Source: an uncultured Pelagibacteraceae bacterium (GTDB taxonomy: Bacteria > Pseudomonadota > Alphaproteobacteria > Pelagibacterales > Pelagibacteraceae). From it: DNA of 36,994 bases. This document shows, one piece after another, positions 16,532 through 25,075 of this stretch. The stretch spans positions 1-36,994 of the forward strand of contig CACKVV010000007.1 in NCBI GenBank assembly GCA_902603665.1, read 5' to 3'. The translations under genes and the position numbers were made by a program. The notes beneath the pieces were generated by a model. It was not told where the DNA came from. It did no database searches and saw nothing but the letters and a program-made list of their open reading frames with translations. Each line of letters begins with the position of its first letter. The first letter of the stretch is position 1.

Positions 16532-17643
16532 TATTGTTTAGGAAAATAATCTTTTAATGTTCCTTCTCTGTATACATCTGCAGTACAACAGTGAAGACCT
16601 CCTCCAAATGCATAAGCATCTCTAAGTTCAACAGGTACGACTTCCATACCTAATTTATCTAATTGTTCTGCCTGATAAACTTCACTTTTCTCTACACAAA
16701 CTGTCTTTGGATCAAGAACAAGAACATTCATAGATAGCCAAGTTGAAGAATAACAAAGTGGAGGTGGTTCATTATGAGCTGGCTGTGCACTATCAAAAAT
16801 TTCCCATCCATTATCCTCAAATAATTTTCTTTGATCTTTAGGCAATCTTCTTTGTGGGTTATTAATAATTAATCCTTCTTTAATTGGTGTAAAAGTTGCA
16901 TCAATATGGATTGGATAAGGATCGCCTGGAAAATTTACTGCATGAACTCTATGATCTTTATAATGTCTCTTAATCCAATCAATTCCTTTTAAATTTGTTG
17001 TAAAACCATGTTGAACTACTAAATCTTTTCCAAATCTCAAAATATCAGCGGCATCAAACAATGGTTCCTCCTCAGTTGTTACAAAATACTTTTGCTCAGT
17101 CCACTCAAGTCTTTTTTGTACTCCAATTTTATCTGATAAATAATCTTTTCTATAATCTGCGTCTGTTAATCTTGGTTTTGGAGCTGACTCATGTCTCATG
17201 TTAGGATCTTCATTATAGTACTGTTTTAATAGAGGTCTGTAACAAAGATACTCAAACCATCTGCATCTATAACTCATAGTTGCTTCTAAAATTTCATTCC
17301 CAACTGTAAGCAAAACATCTCTTGGCGGCATACATCCAAACATTGTTTCAGCCTTCCAATCTGGTGTTGAAGTAGGTTGATTAAAGTCCAAAGGCGTTGG
17401 TCTATCAACTTTAATTCCACGTTTTTCTAGTATGGATGAAAAATTATCTAGAAGTTCATTTGCTTTATCAACAGTGTCTTTTGTTCTTGGGCCAAACTGA
17501 CCTCTCATATCACTATCTTCAGGAACTTTAGCATCTAAAGCTGGTTCGGGAGCAGGAATACAAGTCCCGTCAGCACGTCCAACTATTACATGTTTTAATG
17601 GATCCCATTCATTCCAACTATTTACAATTACTTTATCTGACAT
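16531..17643 (-). CDS. Glycine amidinotransferase-like enzyme
   Basis: A 370-residue member of the arginine:glycine amidinotransferase family (human GATM type, also StrB1 and CyrA). It begins with VNSWNEWDPLKHVIVGRADG, the family opening, and shows the active site set: FDAADILRFGKD (Asp197, Asp200), IHIDATFTPI (His246) and GGGLHCCTADVYREG (Cys352, matching human Cys407). It would move an amidino group, normally from arginine to glycine, giving guanidinoacetate and ornithine. It abuts the creatinase stop with no gap and overlaps the threonine aldolase start. Another amine acceptor or a reverse reaction using a guanidino compound as donor remains possible. Confidence 0.9.
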   Translation of the reverse strand: MSDKVIVNSWNEWDPLKHVIVGRADGTCIPAPEPALDAKVPEDSDMRGQFGPRTKDTVDKANELLDNFSSILEKRGIKVDRPTPLDFNQPTSTPDWKAETMFGCMPPRDVLLTVGNEILEATMSYRCRWFEYLCYRPLLKQYYNEDPNMRHESAPKPRLTDADYRKDYLSDKIGVQKRLEWTEQKYFVTTEEEPLFDAADILRFGKDLVVQHGFTTNLKGIDWIKRHYKDHRVHAVNFPGDPYPIHIDATFTPIKEGLIINNPQRRLPKDQRKLFEDNGWEIFDSAQPAHNEPPPLCYSSTWLSMNVLVLDPKTVCVEKSEVYQAEQLDKLGMEVVPVELRDAYAFGGGLHCCTADVYREGTLKDYFPKQ

Positions 17644-18861
17644 TTAATTTTTTATAATATTATGATCAGGTCCAAACGGAAATTTAGTAATATTTTCTGC
17701 GCCATCTTCTTTGATCACTAAAATATCGTGCTCTCTATATCCACCTGCACCAGGCTTTTCTTCGGGGATCATAATCATAGGTTCCATTGATATCACCATG
17801 TTTTTTTCAAGAACAGTATCAATATCCTCTCTCAGTTCCAATCCTGCCTCTCTTCCATAAAAATGTGAAAGCATTCCAAATGAATGACCATAACCAAACG
17901 TTCGATATTGAAGATAACCTAATTCAGCAAATAAATTATTTAACTCCTCACAAATTTCAGAACATTTTGCACCTGGTCTGATTAATTCTAATCCACGTTT
18001 ATGAACTTTTACATTTGCTTCCCAAGCCTTTAGAGATGCATCATCAACTTCATTTACAAATAATGTTCTCTCTAAAGCAGTGTAGTAACCTGAGATCATT
18101 GGAAAAGTATTTAAAGATAATATATCTCCATTTTGTAATGCTCTATTTGTTTTTGGATTATGCGCTCCATCTGTATTAATGCCTGACTGAAACCAAACCC
18201 AAGTATCCATATATTCCGCATCAGGATAAGACTTTGCTATTTCCCTCTCCATTTTATCTCTTCCTGCTATTGCAATCTCTAATTCCGATTGACCAGGTTT
18301 TATGTGTTTTACAATTTCCTCAGCACCTAAATCAGCAATACGAGCACCGTTTTTAATTATTGAAATCTCTTCATCTGATTTGATCATTCTTTGTTTCATT
18401 AAATTCTTTGAAATATCTTTAAAAATCGCGATGCTAAATATAGAGTTTAATTTTTCTTTTATATCTAAAGTTACATGATCATTTTCAATTCCAATTGTTT
18501 TTGGAGGATCATTTCTTCCAATTATAGATACAATAGCTTTTAAAAAATTATCTCTTTTCCAATCAGTATATATTACGTTATTACAATGTGATCTTCTCCA
18601 AGGTTGACTTGAATCAATATTTGCAGAAATAGTAACTATTTTATCTTTTGTGACTACACATCCATATGGTCTTCCGAATGAACAATAAATGAACCCTGTA
18701 TAATAAGCAATGTTATGCATCGAGGTTAGAATTGCCATATCCATGTTATTATTCGACATAACATCTCTAAGTTTTGATACTCTATTTTTGTACTCTATAT
18801 CTGAAAAGGGAAGTTTTACTTTTTCACCGTTATTTAATTCAAAAAAATCTGGTCTTTCCAT
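17644..18861 (-). CDS. Creatinase (creatine amidinohydrolase), M24 fold
   Basis: A 405-residue pita-bread-fold enzyme that aligns by eye over its whole length with Pseudomonas creatinase, which hydrolyses creatine to sarcosine and urea. Shared stretches include YCSFGRPY, SANIDSSQPWRR, WFQSGINTDGAHNP, YYTALERTLF, YRTFGYGHSFG, HFYGREAGLELREDIDTVLE and GAGGYREHDIL. Residues equivalent to the known active site are all present: Phe62, Arg64, His234, Tyr260, Glu264, Arg337 and Glu360. The metal ligands of aminopeptidase P relatives are not needed for creatinase. It lies between the permease (six-base gap) and the amidinotransferase (no gap). Guanidinoacetate as an alternative substrate cannot be excluded. 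Confidence 0.92.
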   Translation of the reverse strand: MERPDFFELNNGEKVKLPFSDIEYKNRVSKLRDVMSNNNMDMAILTSMHNIAYYTGFIYCSFGRPYGCVVTKDKIVTISANIDSSQPWRRSHCNNVIYTDWKRDNFLKAIVSIIGRNDPPKTIGIENDHVTLDIKEKLNSIFSIAIFKDISKNLMKQRMIKSDEEISIIKNGARIADLGAEEIVKHIKPGQSELEIAIAGRDKMEREIAKSYPDAEYMDTWVWFQSGINTDGAHNPKTNRALQNGDILSLNTFPMISGYYTALERTLFVNEVDDASLKAWEANVKVHKRGLELIRPGAKCSEICEELNNLFAELGYLQYRTFGYGHSFGMLSHFYGREAGLELREDIDTVLEKNMVISMEPMIMIPEEKPGAGGYREHDILVIKEDGAENITKFPFGPDHNIIKN

Positions 18862-18867
18862 AAAAAA

Positions 18868-19773
18868 CTAATTTAAACCAATAAATCTTCTATTGGATTG
18901 CATGATCATGCTGTAATAGAAAATTGCAATAAATATAAAAAAGCCACCAATAATTGTGTTTGTTGCTGGAACTTCATTGATGCCTAACCATGGTAACCAA
19001 ACCCAAAATATTCCTCCAATTACCTCTGTTAAAGATAACAAAGTTAAATCTGCAGCAGGAATATTTTTTGAACCAATTGAATATAATATTAAACCTGCAC
19101 AAACTAAAGTTCCATGAGTTGCAAACAAAGCTTCATTTTTACTAGAAGATAAAAATTGACTGTCATTTAAAATTAACATTACCGATGAAAATAAAAAACA
19201 AAATAAACCTGCAATTGCTACTGTTGTAAATTTAGGTGTTTCTTTTCTCCAACGCAAAGTTACAGAAAAAACAGAAAATCCAAGAGCAGATGCTAATCCA
19301 AAGACAAGACCGGGAAGAGAGTTTGTTCCACCTGTTCCAAACGCCATTACAACAATTCCAAATGTTGCAACTAAAATTGCCACCCAAACTGTAAGTGAAA
19401 TTTTTTCTCTTAAAAATAAAAACCCTAACAACGCTGTTATAAATGGCATTGCGGCTAAGCATAAAAGGGTTACTGCAGCACTAGTATTTGTGATTGACCA
19501 TATAAAAGTCATCATAGCCGTGCCCAATCCAATGCCACCTAAAACACCAGAAATACCAACTTTAAAATAGTTTTTATAAAAATCTAACCCTTCTTCAAAA
19601 TATAGATAAAGATTTAGTAAAATGAATATTACTAACCCCCTTGTAAATAAATATTGCCAAGGAACCAGCTGAGGTTGATCAATATGCCTTACAACATAAG
19701 GACCAAAAGACCATAACAGTCCAGCAAAAAGAACTATTGGTATTGCAACTTTTGGATTTTTTAGATCGAGCAT
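18868..19773 (-). CDS. EamA/DMT-superfamily permease of the creatinase operon
   Basis: A 301-residue protein with ten hydrophobic segments in two EamA repeats. Recognisable features are GLLWSFGPYVVRHID near the start, SVTLRWRK between repeats and LTEVIGGIFWVWLPWLG in the second repeat. It is distinct from the permease at 1994 but of the same fold. It is six bases upstream of creatinase and so most likely brings in or expels a compound of that pathway, such as creatine, guanidinoacetate or an amino acid; this is inference from position. A 45-base gap separates it from moeA. Confidence 0.85.
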   Translation of the reverse strand: MLDLKNPKVAIPIVLFAGLLWSFGPYVVRHIDQPQLVPWQYLFTRGLVIFILLNLYLYFEEGLDFYKNYFKVGISGVLGGIGLGTAMMTFIWSITNTSAAVTLLCLAAMPFITALLGFLFLREKISLTVWVAILVATFGIVVMAFGTGGTNSLPGLVFGLASALGFSVFSVTLRWRKETPKFTTVAIAGLFCFLFSSVMLILNDSQFLSSSKNEALFATHGTLVCAGLILYSIGSKNIPAADLTLLSLTEVIGGIFWVWLPWLGINEVPATNTIIGGFFIFIAIFYYSMIMQSNRRFIGLN

Positions 19774-19818
19774 CCCGAATTATTAATCTTATTTTAAATT
19801 TGAGACAAGAAAATACGA

Positions 19819-21060
19819 TTAGCTGATCAAAAATTCATTAAGACCTGATGCTGAGTAAACATCTATTAAATTTCCTTTATTGAATACTGAAACACCATCT
19901 TTAAATACACCCCAAGCGTTAGATTTAACAAAAGGCTCTATTTTATAAGACTCTTGTCCCTCAAATACCTCAAATTGAACAAGGCCTTTTTTATCAAAGG
20001 TTAATTTTCCTTTAACAAATCTTGTAAATTTTTTCTTTTTGGAAAATTTATTTTTTAGTTTTGCAAATATTGGCTTTTCTACTTTTAAACCTAAAGATTT
20101 AAATAACAAAGGGATTACAAAAAATCTAAAACAAGCAACTGAGGAAATGGGATTGCCTGGTAAACCAAAAAAACATTTGTTGTTATTAAATTTTGCAAAC
20201 ATGATTGGTTTTCCTGGTCTAATTGCAACTCCTTTAAAGTGATTTTTAATTTTAAATTGATTAATAACACTTGGAATAAAATCAAATTTTCCTTTAGAGA
20301 CGGCTCCAGAAGTAATTAGGATGTCTGTTTTAGACTTTAATTGTTTAGATATTTGTTCTTTAAATAATTTTTGATCTTTATCTCTTAAGATTTTTTGAAT
20401 AGTAAAATTTACAGGTAAACTTTTGATTAAAGAGTTAAGATAAATTGTATTTGAATTTCTTATTTTCCAAGAAGGTATATTTTTTTTGTCAGATAATTCA
20501 TTTCCTGATGGGTAAAAGACTATATTTACTTTTTTTTTAACTAAGACTTTATCTATACCTAATGTTTTTAAAGATAAGATATGAGCAGGATTTATTAATT
20601 CTCCTTTTCTAATTATTTTATTTCCTTTTTTATAATCTGAGCCTTTTGGTCTAATAAATTCTGATTTTTTAATTTTTTTTTTAATAATTATATATTTTGC
20701 TTTTTTTTTACTTGGAAAAAACTCAATATCCTCAATTGGAATAATGGTATCAAAAGGTTTTTTAATAATTGCACCTGTCATTACCTCAATACATGATAAT
20801 TTGTTAACTTTTTTAATATAAGGGTTGTCCCCTGCTGCAATAGTTTTAAGAATTTTAAACTTTTGAAATGTATTTTTTGTTTCTTTTGAGTTTACTGCAA
20901 AACCATCAAATGCTGTATTATCATCGGCTGGATAATCTGATTTAGCAATTACCTCTTTGCTCGATATTCTGTTTAAAGCATCTTTTATTGATACAATTTC
21001 ACTGCCAATTTTTAATGGGTTGTTATTCAATTTACTTATTGCTGCTTTATAAGAATTCAT
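19819..21060 (-). CDS. moeA: Molybdopterin molybdenumtransferase
   Basis: A 413-residue MoeA, which inserts molybdate into adenylated molybdopterin. Landmarks are NTAFDGFAV (Asp52, the usual MDGYA site), TGAIIKKPFDTIIPIED, TSGAVSKGKFDF and FGLPGNPISS, followed by the C-terminal barrel domain. It is lysine-rich and departs from the consensus in several places (FDGFA for MDGYA, TSGAVSKG for TSGGVSVG), but the acidic residues are kept. The ATG overlaps the mobA stop by four bases. Other Moco genes occur at 30420-32672 and 34475-34975. Confidence 0.92.
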   Translation of the reverse strand: MNSYKAAISKLNNNPLKIGSEIVSIKDALNRISSKEVIAKSDYPADDNTAFDGFAVNSKETKNTFQKFKILKTIAAGDNPYIKKVNKLSCIEVMTGAIIKKPFDTIIPIEDIEFFPSKKKAKYIIIKKKIKKSEFIRPKGSDYKKGNKIIRKGELINPAHILSLKTLGIDKVLVKKKVNIVFYPSGNELSDKKNIPSWKIRNSNTIYLNSLIKSLPVNFTIQKILRDKDQKLFKEQISKQLKSKTDILITSGAVSKGKFDFIPSVINQFKIKNHFKGVAIRPGKPIMFAKFNNNKCFFGLPGNPISSVACFRFFVIPLLFKSLGLKVEKPIFAKLKNKFSKKKKFTRFVKGKLTFDKKGLVQFEVFEGQESYKIEPFVKSNAWGVFKDGVSVFNKGNLIDVYSASGLNEFLIS

Positions 21061-21656
21061 ATCTTTTTAGACGCTTCCTCTAAATCTATTTTAGTATTTA
21101 TGTTTAAAAAACTATTATCGTCTTTAAGATCTAATTCAATTATTTCTGTTCCAATTTTATTAGCCCAATCTTCAACTTTTCTATCCCCTGCCTCTAAATC
21201 TTTTCTTAATTGATCTTTAAGCTCCGTTGACCACAAGCCAAAAATATTGTGTCTTTTTTCACCACTTTTTAAAAAAAACAATTTTTTACTAGATTGTCTT
21301 TGAGCGGTCATCATTTGATCAATAATTTCGATTTTGAAAAAAGGTGTGTCACAAGGAAATGACATAATCCACTTATAATTTTTTGAATTATCTATTATCC
21401 ATTCCATTGAAGATAGCACGCCAACTAGAGGTCCTAGCTGTCCATCCATAACATCATTTGAGTAAAAAACATTGCTTATTATTTTCTTACTTTCCTCATT
21501 TGAGATGATTAAAATTTCTTTAAATCTATTCTTAAGTTTTTGGATTGTATGATCAATTAAAGTTAAGTCTCCCAATTTGGCATTTGCTTTATTCCCACCA
21601 AACCGTCTTGATTTTCCACCAGCTAATATAACTGGCAAAACATTGTTTTCGCTCAT
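21057..21656 (-). CDS. mobA: Molybdenum cofactor guanylyltransferase
   Basis: MobA transfers GMP from GTP to Mo-molybdopterin, making the bis-MGD cofactor needed by formate dehydrogenase. The protein starts with VLPVILAGGKSRRFGGNKA, the nucleotidyltransferase glycine/lysine loop, and has SFPCDTPFF, the metal-binding aspartate segment, in the middle. I use the ATG at 21656; a TTG codon at 21659 adds one residue. It is divergent from the IscU-like gene with 44 bases between starts and precedes moeA with a four-base overlap. Confidence 0.92.
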   Translation of the reverse strand: MSENNVLPVILAGGKSRRFGGNKANAKLGDLTLIDHTIQKLKNRFKEILIISNEESKKIISNVFYSNDVMDGQLGPLVGVLSSMEWIIDNSKNYKWIMSFPCDTPFFKIEIIDQMMTAQRQSSKKLFFLKSGEKRHNIFGLWSTELKDQLRKDLEAGDRKVEDWANKIGTEIIELDLKDDNSFLNINTKIDLEEASKKI

Positions 21657-21700
21657 CAAATTAAATATAAGTCATATATCGTTTTAATAAAGATCAATAA

Positions 21701-22099
21701 ATGGACTTAGAAATTTTAAAAATTGCTTCAGATACTAAAAACCATAGAGTTTTAAAAAATTGTTCTCATTTTGCTAAATTTAAAAACCCATTATGTGGAG
21801 ATAAAATGAATGTAAGTCTTATAGTTAAAGAAGATAAAATTACTGATTTTGCTTATGAATGCAAATCGTGTGTTTATTGCCAAGCTTCAGCAAGTATTTT
21901 GTCAAAAACATCTATTAATAAATCTATTAAAAAAATAAAAGAAATTATAACTATTGCTAACAATTTTTTTGAAAATGCATCTGAAAAATTTCCAAAAGAA
22001 TGGAAAATATTAGAAAAACTTTTTAATAAAAAAAATATTTCAAGAAAAGAGTGTCTTTTGTTACCTTTTAAAACATTGGCAAAGGCCTTAAAATCTTAA
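21701..22099 (+). CDS. IscU/NifU-N-like iron-sulfur scaffold homologue
   Basis: A 132-residue protein with the IscU/SufU fold signature: NPLCGDKMNVSL (Cys32, Asp34), CKSCVYCQASASIL (Cys54, Cys57, Cys60; Cys60 aligns with the second scaffold cysteine) and KECLLLPFKTLAKAL (Cys118). The three cysteines plus aspartate of the scaffold site are therefore present, with two extra cysteines. It lies first in a plus-strand run leading to fdhD and the formate dehydrogenase genes, and divergent from mobA. This position suggests a role in assembling or feeding the many Fe-S clusters of that enzyme, but general scaffold function is equally possible. Confidence 0.78.
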   Translation: MDLEILKIASDTKNHRVLKNCSHFAKFKNPLCGDKMNVSLIVKEDKITDFAYECKSCVYCQASASILSKTSINKSIKKIKEIITIANNFFENASEKFPKEWKILEKLFNKKNISRKECLLLPFKTLAKALKS

Positions 22100-22100
22100 T

Positions 22101-22574
22101 ATGAAAAAAGATCGATTAATTAAATCTTTACTAGCAGGACTTTTTTCTGCAATCACAATAGGTGCTTTAACTTATTTAACTTACAAAACTACATTTGGTT
22201 TATTTTTGATTGCTTCATTTGGATCATCAATGGTTTTATTGTATGGATTTCCAGAAAGTCCTTTTGCACAGCCTAAAAATATATTTTTTGGTCATTTTTT
22301 AACATCTGCTGTTGGAATTATTGTTTTAAATTTTGTACCACTTCCAATTTATATAACTATTCCAATAGGTGTGGGCTTAGGAGTCAGTTTAATGATCCTT
22401 TTAGATGTGACTCATCCACCTGCAGGTGGAAATCCAATTATAGTTATCATTGGAAGTGTTTCTTACGATTATTTGTTAAGTCCAATTATACTTGGATCAA
22501 TAATTATTTTAGTATTTGGGATAGTTATCAATAAGTTTGTATTAAAAAAAAAGTACCCTCAAAAATGGATATAA
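22101..22574 (+). CDS. HPP-family membrane protein
   Basis: A 157-residue protein with four to five transmembrane segments and the defining THPPAGGNPI motif (His105-Pro-Pro). HPP proteins include chloroplast and cyanobacterial nitrite carriers, so small monovalent anions are plausible cargo. It begins one base after the IscU-like stop and overlaps the fdhD start by ten bases, hence it belongs to the formate dehydrogenase operon. Transport of formate into the cell is a reasonable but untested idea. Confidence 0.85.
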   Translation: MKKDRLIKSLLAGLFSAITIGALTYLTYKTTFGLFLIASFGSSMVLLYGFPESPFAQPKNIFFGHFLTSAVGIIVLNFVPLPIYITIPIGVGLGVSLMILLDVTHPPAGGNPIIVIIGSVSYDYLLSPIILGSIIILVFGIVINKFVLKKKYPQKWI

Positions 22575-23404
22575 AATACAACGTATCAAAAATTAAAGGT
22601 TCAAAAGAGGAAATCGTAAAAGATGCTGTATCTGTTGAGGAACCTTTAGAAATGCGCCTTAAATATAAAAAGAATGGAAAAATTGAAACGCAAAATATAT
22701 CTATAACAATGAGGACACCTGGAAATGATGAAGATTTAATTAGAGGATTTTTATTTAATGAAAGAATAATTGAGAATATGGATGAAATAGATAGCATTCA
22801 ACATATAGGTGATCCTGTTGGAGATTATAATTTACATAACGTAATTGAAGCTACAATAAATAAAACAGATAATTTAGATATTGGTAAATTAAAAAGAAAC
22901 TTCGTAACAAATTCCTCGTGTGGGGTATGTGGAAAAACTTCATTAGACTCAATTGAAGTATTAAAAAATGGTAAATTAGATTCGCATTTTCCAAAAATAA
23001 AAGAGGAGATAATTTTAAAATCTCCAAGTCTATTGATGAATGAGCAGTCTGAGTTTGCGAAAACTGGTGGAATTCATGCTAGTGCATTAATTGATGAAGC
23101 AGGTTCGGTAATAGCGACTCGTGAAGATGTTGGAAGACATAATGCTTTAGACAAATTGTTAGGTCATACAATTCAAAATGGACTGCTTAATATTAAGGTT
23201 CAGTTTATTGCCTGCTCTGGAAGGTTGAATTTTGAGCTAGTTCAAAAGGGATTAATGGCAAATATTGGTATTATGGCTGGTGTGGGTGCGCCTACGAGTC
23301 TCGCAGTGGATCTTGCTAAACGTTTTGACATGACTCTATTAGGTTTTGTAAAAGAAAGTGGCTTTAATATTTATAATAATAAAAAAAGGGTAGTATTAAG
23401 CTAA
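22565..23404 (+). CDS. fdhD: Formate dehydrogenase accessory sulfurtransferase
   Basis: FdhD passes sulfur from a cysteine desulfurase to the bis-MGD cofactor before it is inserted in formate dehydrogenase. The 279-residue protein has TMRTPGNDEDLIRGFLFNE, the sulfur-carrying NSSCGVCGK pair, GGIHASALID, TREDVGRHNALDK and MAGVGAPTSLAVDLA, all diagnostic. The ATG lies within the HPP gene. The formate dehydrogenase beta subunit starts 12 bases after its stop. Confidence 0.95.
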   Translation: MDIKYNVSKIKGSKEEIVKDAVSVEEPLEMRLKYKKNGKIETQNISITMRTPGNDEDLIRGFLFNERIIENMDEIDSIQHIGDPVGDYNLHNVIEATINKTDNLDIGKLKRNFVTNSSCGVCGKTSLDSIEVLKNGKLDSHFPKIKEEIILKSPSLLMNEQSEFAKTGGIHASALIDEAGSVIATREDVGRHNALDKLLGHTIQNGLLNIKVQFIACSGRLNFELVQKGLMANIGIMAGVGAPTSLAVDLAKRFDMTLLGFVKESGFNIYNNKKRVVLS

Positions 23405-23416
23405 TTTATAAAGAGT

Positions 23417-25075
23417 ATGTCTAAAAACATAAGTAATTTATCCGGAAGAATAGGCTTAAAAAATAACCTATTTCAAAAGCTATCTGACAGATCCTTGAAT
23501 TCTAAAGATGATGCAGGAATGAAGGAAATAGCCGAAGAATACAAAATGGGTGTTTCAACTATTCACGGAGCGGAAAGTTTTTACGAATTTTTAAGACCCT
23601 CACACAGAGAGAAGAAAGCTTTTGTATGTAATGGAAGTGCTTGTATGTGCGCAGGTACACAAGAACCTTTAAAGAAAAAATTACAAGAAAAATTAGGTGA
23701 CGATAAAGTTGGCGAGATGTTTTGTCTTGGCCATTGCTATGAAAATCATGCGTTTCACTATGATGGAGAAAATTATGCAGGTAATGACATCAATCAAATA
23801 GATCAAATCATTAAAGGTGAAAAAATAAAACAAGAAAAATTCTTTTCAAAAAGTTTTGCAACAACAAGTTTTTTAATGGATGATAAATTATCAAACTTTG
23901 ATCAATTCAAAAAGCATTTAGAAAAATTTATTAAAACGGATAAAAAAGAAATCATAAAATCGTTATTATCTTCTAATCTTACAGGTAGAGGTGGTGCAGG
24001 ATTTCCAACAGGAATGAAATGGGATTTCTGTAGTAAAACAAAATCAGAAAAAAAATATGTAGTTTGTAATGCTGATGAAGGAGATTCTGGTGCTTTCTCA
24101 GATAGATATTTATTAGAAGATCAACCACTTAAAGTGTTATTTGGAATGATAATTTGTGGTTATGTAATTGGTAGCAATGAAGGAGTACTTTATATAAGAG
24201 GTGAATATCCAAAATCAATTGAAGCAATTAATGGATGTATTAATTCATTAAAAGAAGCAGGATTATTAGGTGAAAAAATATTAGGAACAGAATTTTCTTT
24301 TGATTTGAATATTTGTATTGGACAAGGCGCTTACATTTGTGGAGAAGAAACAGCTTTAATAGCATCTATTGAAGGTAGAAGAGCAGAAGTAGATGTAAGA
24401 CCTCCATTCCCTGTAACAGAAGGATTATATAAAAAACCAACTGTAGTTAACAATGTAGAAACATTAGCAGCTGCAACTGGAATTTTACTAAATGGAGCAG
24501 AAAAATTTTCATCAGTTGGAAATAAAAAATCTGCTGGAACAAAACTAGTTTGTCTAGATAGTTTTTTTAATAATCCTGGTGTTTATGAGATTGATATGGG
24601 AACACCAATGAAAAAAATATTTGAAGAATATGGTGGTGGATACAAAGAAGATGTAAAAGCATTTCAAATTGGTGGACCTTTAGGTGGAGTAGTGCCTATA
24701 TCAGAAATTGAAAAGCTAAATTTAGATTTCCAGGAATTTACTAAAGCAGGTTTTATGTTGGGTCATGCGAGTGTTGTTAGTATTCCTAAAGATTTTAATA
24801 TGGCTGAATACATTCATCACTTATTTGAGTTTTCAGCTGAAGAGTCATGTGGAAAATGCTTTCCTGGAAGAATTGGATCTTACAGAGGAAAAGAAATGTT
24901 TGATCAGTTAAAGAAAGGTACATCTAAAATTCCACTTAAACTTTTGAATGAATTATTGGTTACCATGCAAAAAGGATGCTTATGTGCGCTTTGTGGAGCG
25001 ATACCAACACCTATAATGAACATATTAAAGTATTTTGGTGATGAAATTAAAAATGATATAGTAAAAGATAATTAA
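23417..25075 (+). CDS. fdsB: NAD-dependent formate dehydrogenase beta subunit, NuoE-NuoF fusion
   Basis: Diaphorase subunit that passes electrons from formate to NAD. Residues 1-140 form a NuoE-like domain with a 2Fe-2S set Cys71, Cys76, Cys103, Cys107 (CNGSAC and CLGHC). Residues 150-550 are NuoF-like, with the FMN/NADH loop GRGGAGFPTG (190-199), CNADEGDSGAFSDR and GAYICGEETALI. The 4Fe-4S site usually reads SCGKCxPCR plus a later cysteine; here it is SCGKCFPGR (Cys478, Cys481, Gly484), and the later segment is CLCALCG (Cys521, Cys523, Cys526) where CALGG is usual. No separate NuoE-like fdsG is present. The stop overlaps the fdsA start by one base. Confidence 0.93.
   Translation: MSKNISNLSGRIGLKNNLFQKLSDRSLNSKDDAGMKEIAEEYKMGVSTIHGAESFYEFLRPSHREKKAFVCNGSACMCAGTQEPLKKKLQEKLGDDKVGEMFCLGHCYENHAFHYDGENYAGNDINQIDQIIKGEKIKQEKFFSKSFATTSFLMDDKLSNFDQFKKHLEKFIKTDKKEIIKSLLSSNLTGRGGAGFPTGMKWDFCSKTKSEKKYVVCNADEGDSGAFSDRYLLEDQPLKVLFGMIICGYVIGSNEGVLYIRGEYPKSIEAINGCINSLKEAGLLGEKILGTEFSFDLNICIGQGAYICGEETALIASIEGRRAEVDVRPPFPVTEGLYKKPTVVNNVETLAAATGILLNGAEKFSSVGNKKSAGTKLVCLDSFFNNPGVYEIDMGTPMKKIFEEYGGGYKEDVKAFQIGGPLGGVVPISEIEKLNLDFQEFTKAGFMLGHASVVSIPKDFNMAEYIHHLFEFSAEESCGKCFPGRIGSYRGKEMFDQLKKGTSKIPLKLLNELLVTMQKGCLCALCGAIPTPIMNILKYFGDEIKNDIVKDN

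Noticed and set aside
15675..16541. Plus-strand frames of 116 and 89 residues opposite the threonine aldolase
   Set aside because: Fully antisense to a gene with intact PLP residues, and no family features.
19232..19462. Same-strand out-of-frame 76-residue frame within the EamA permease
   Set aside because: The main frame is continuous with full transmembrane pattern; the alternative is cysteine/asparagine-rich noise.
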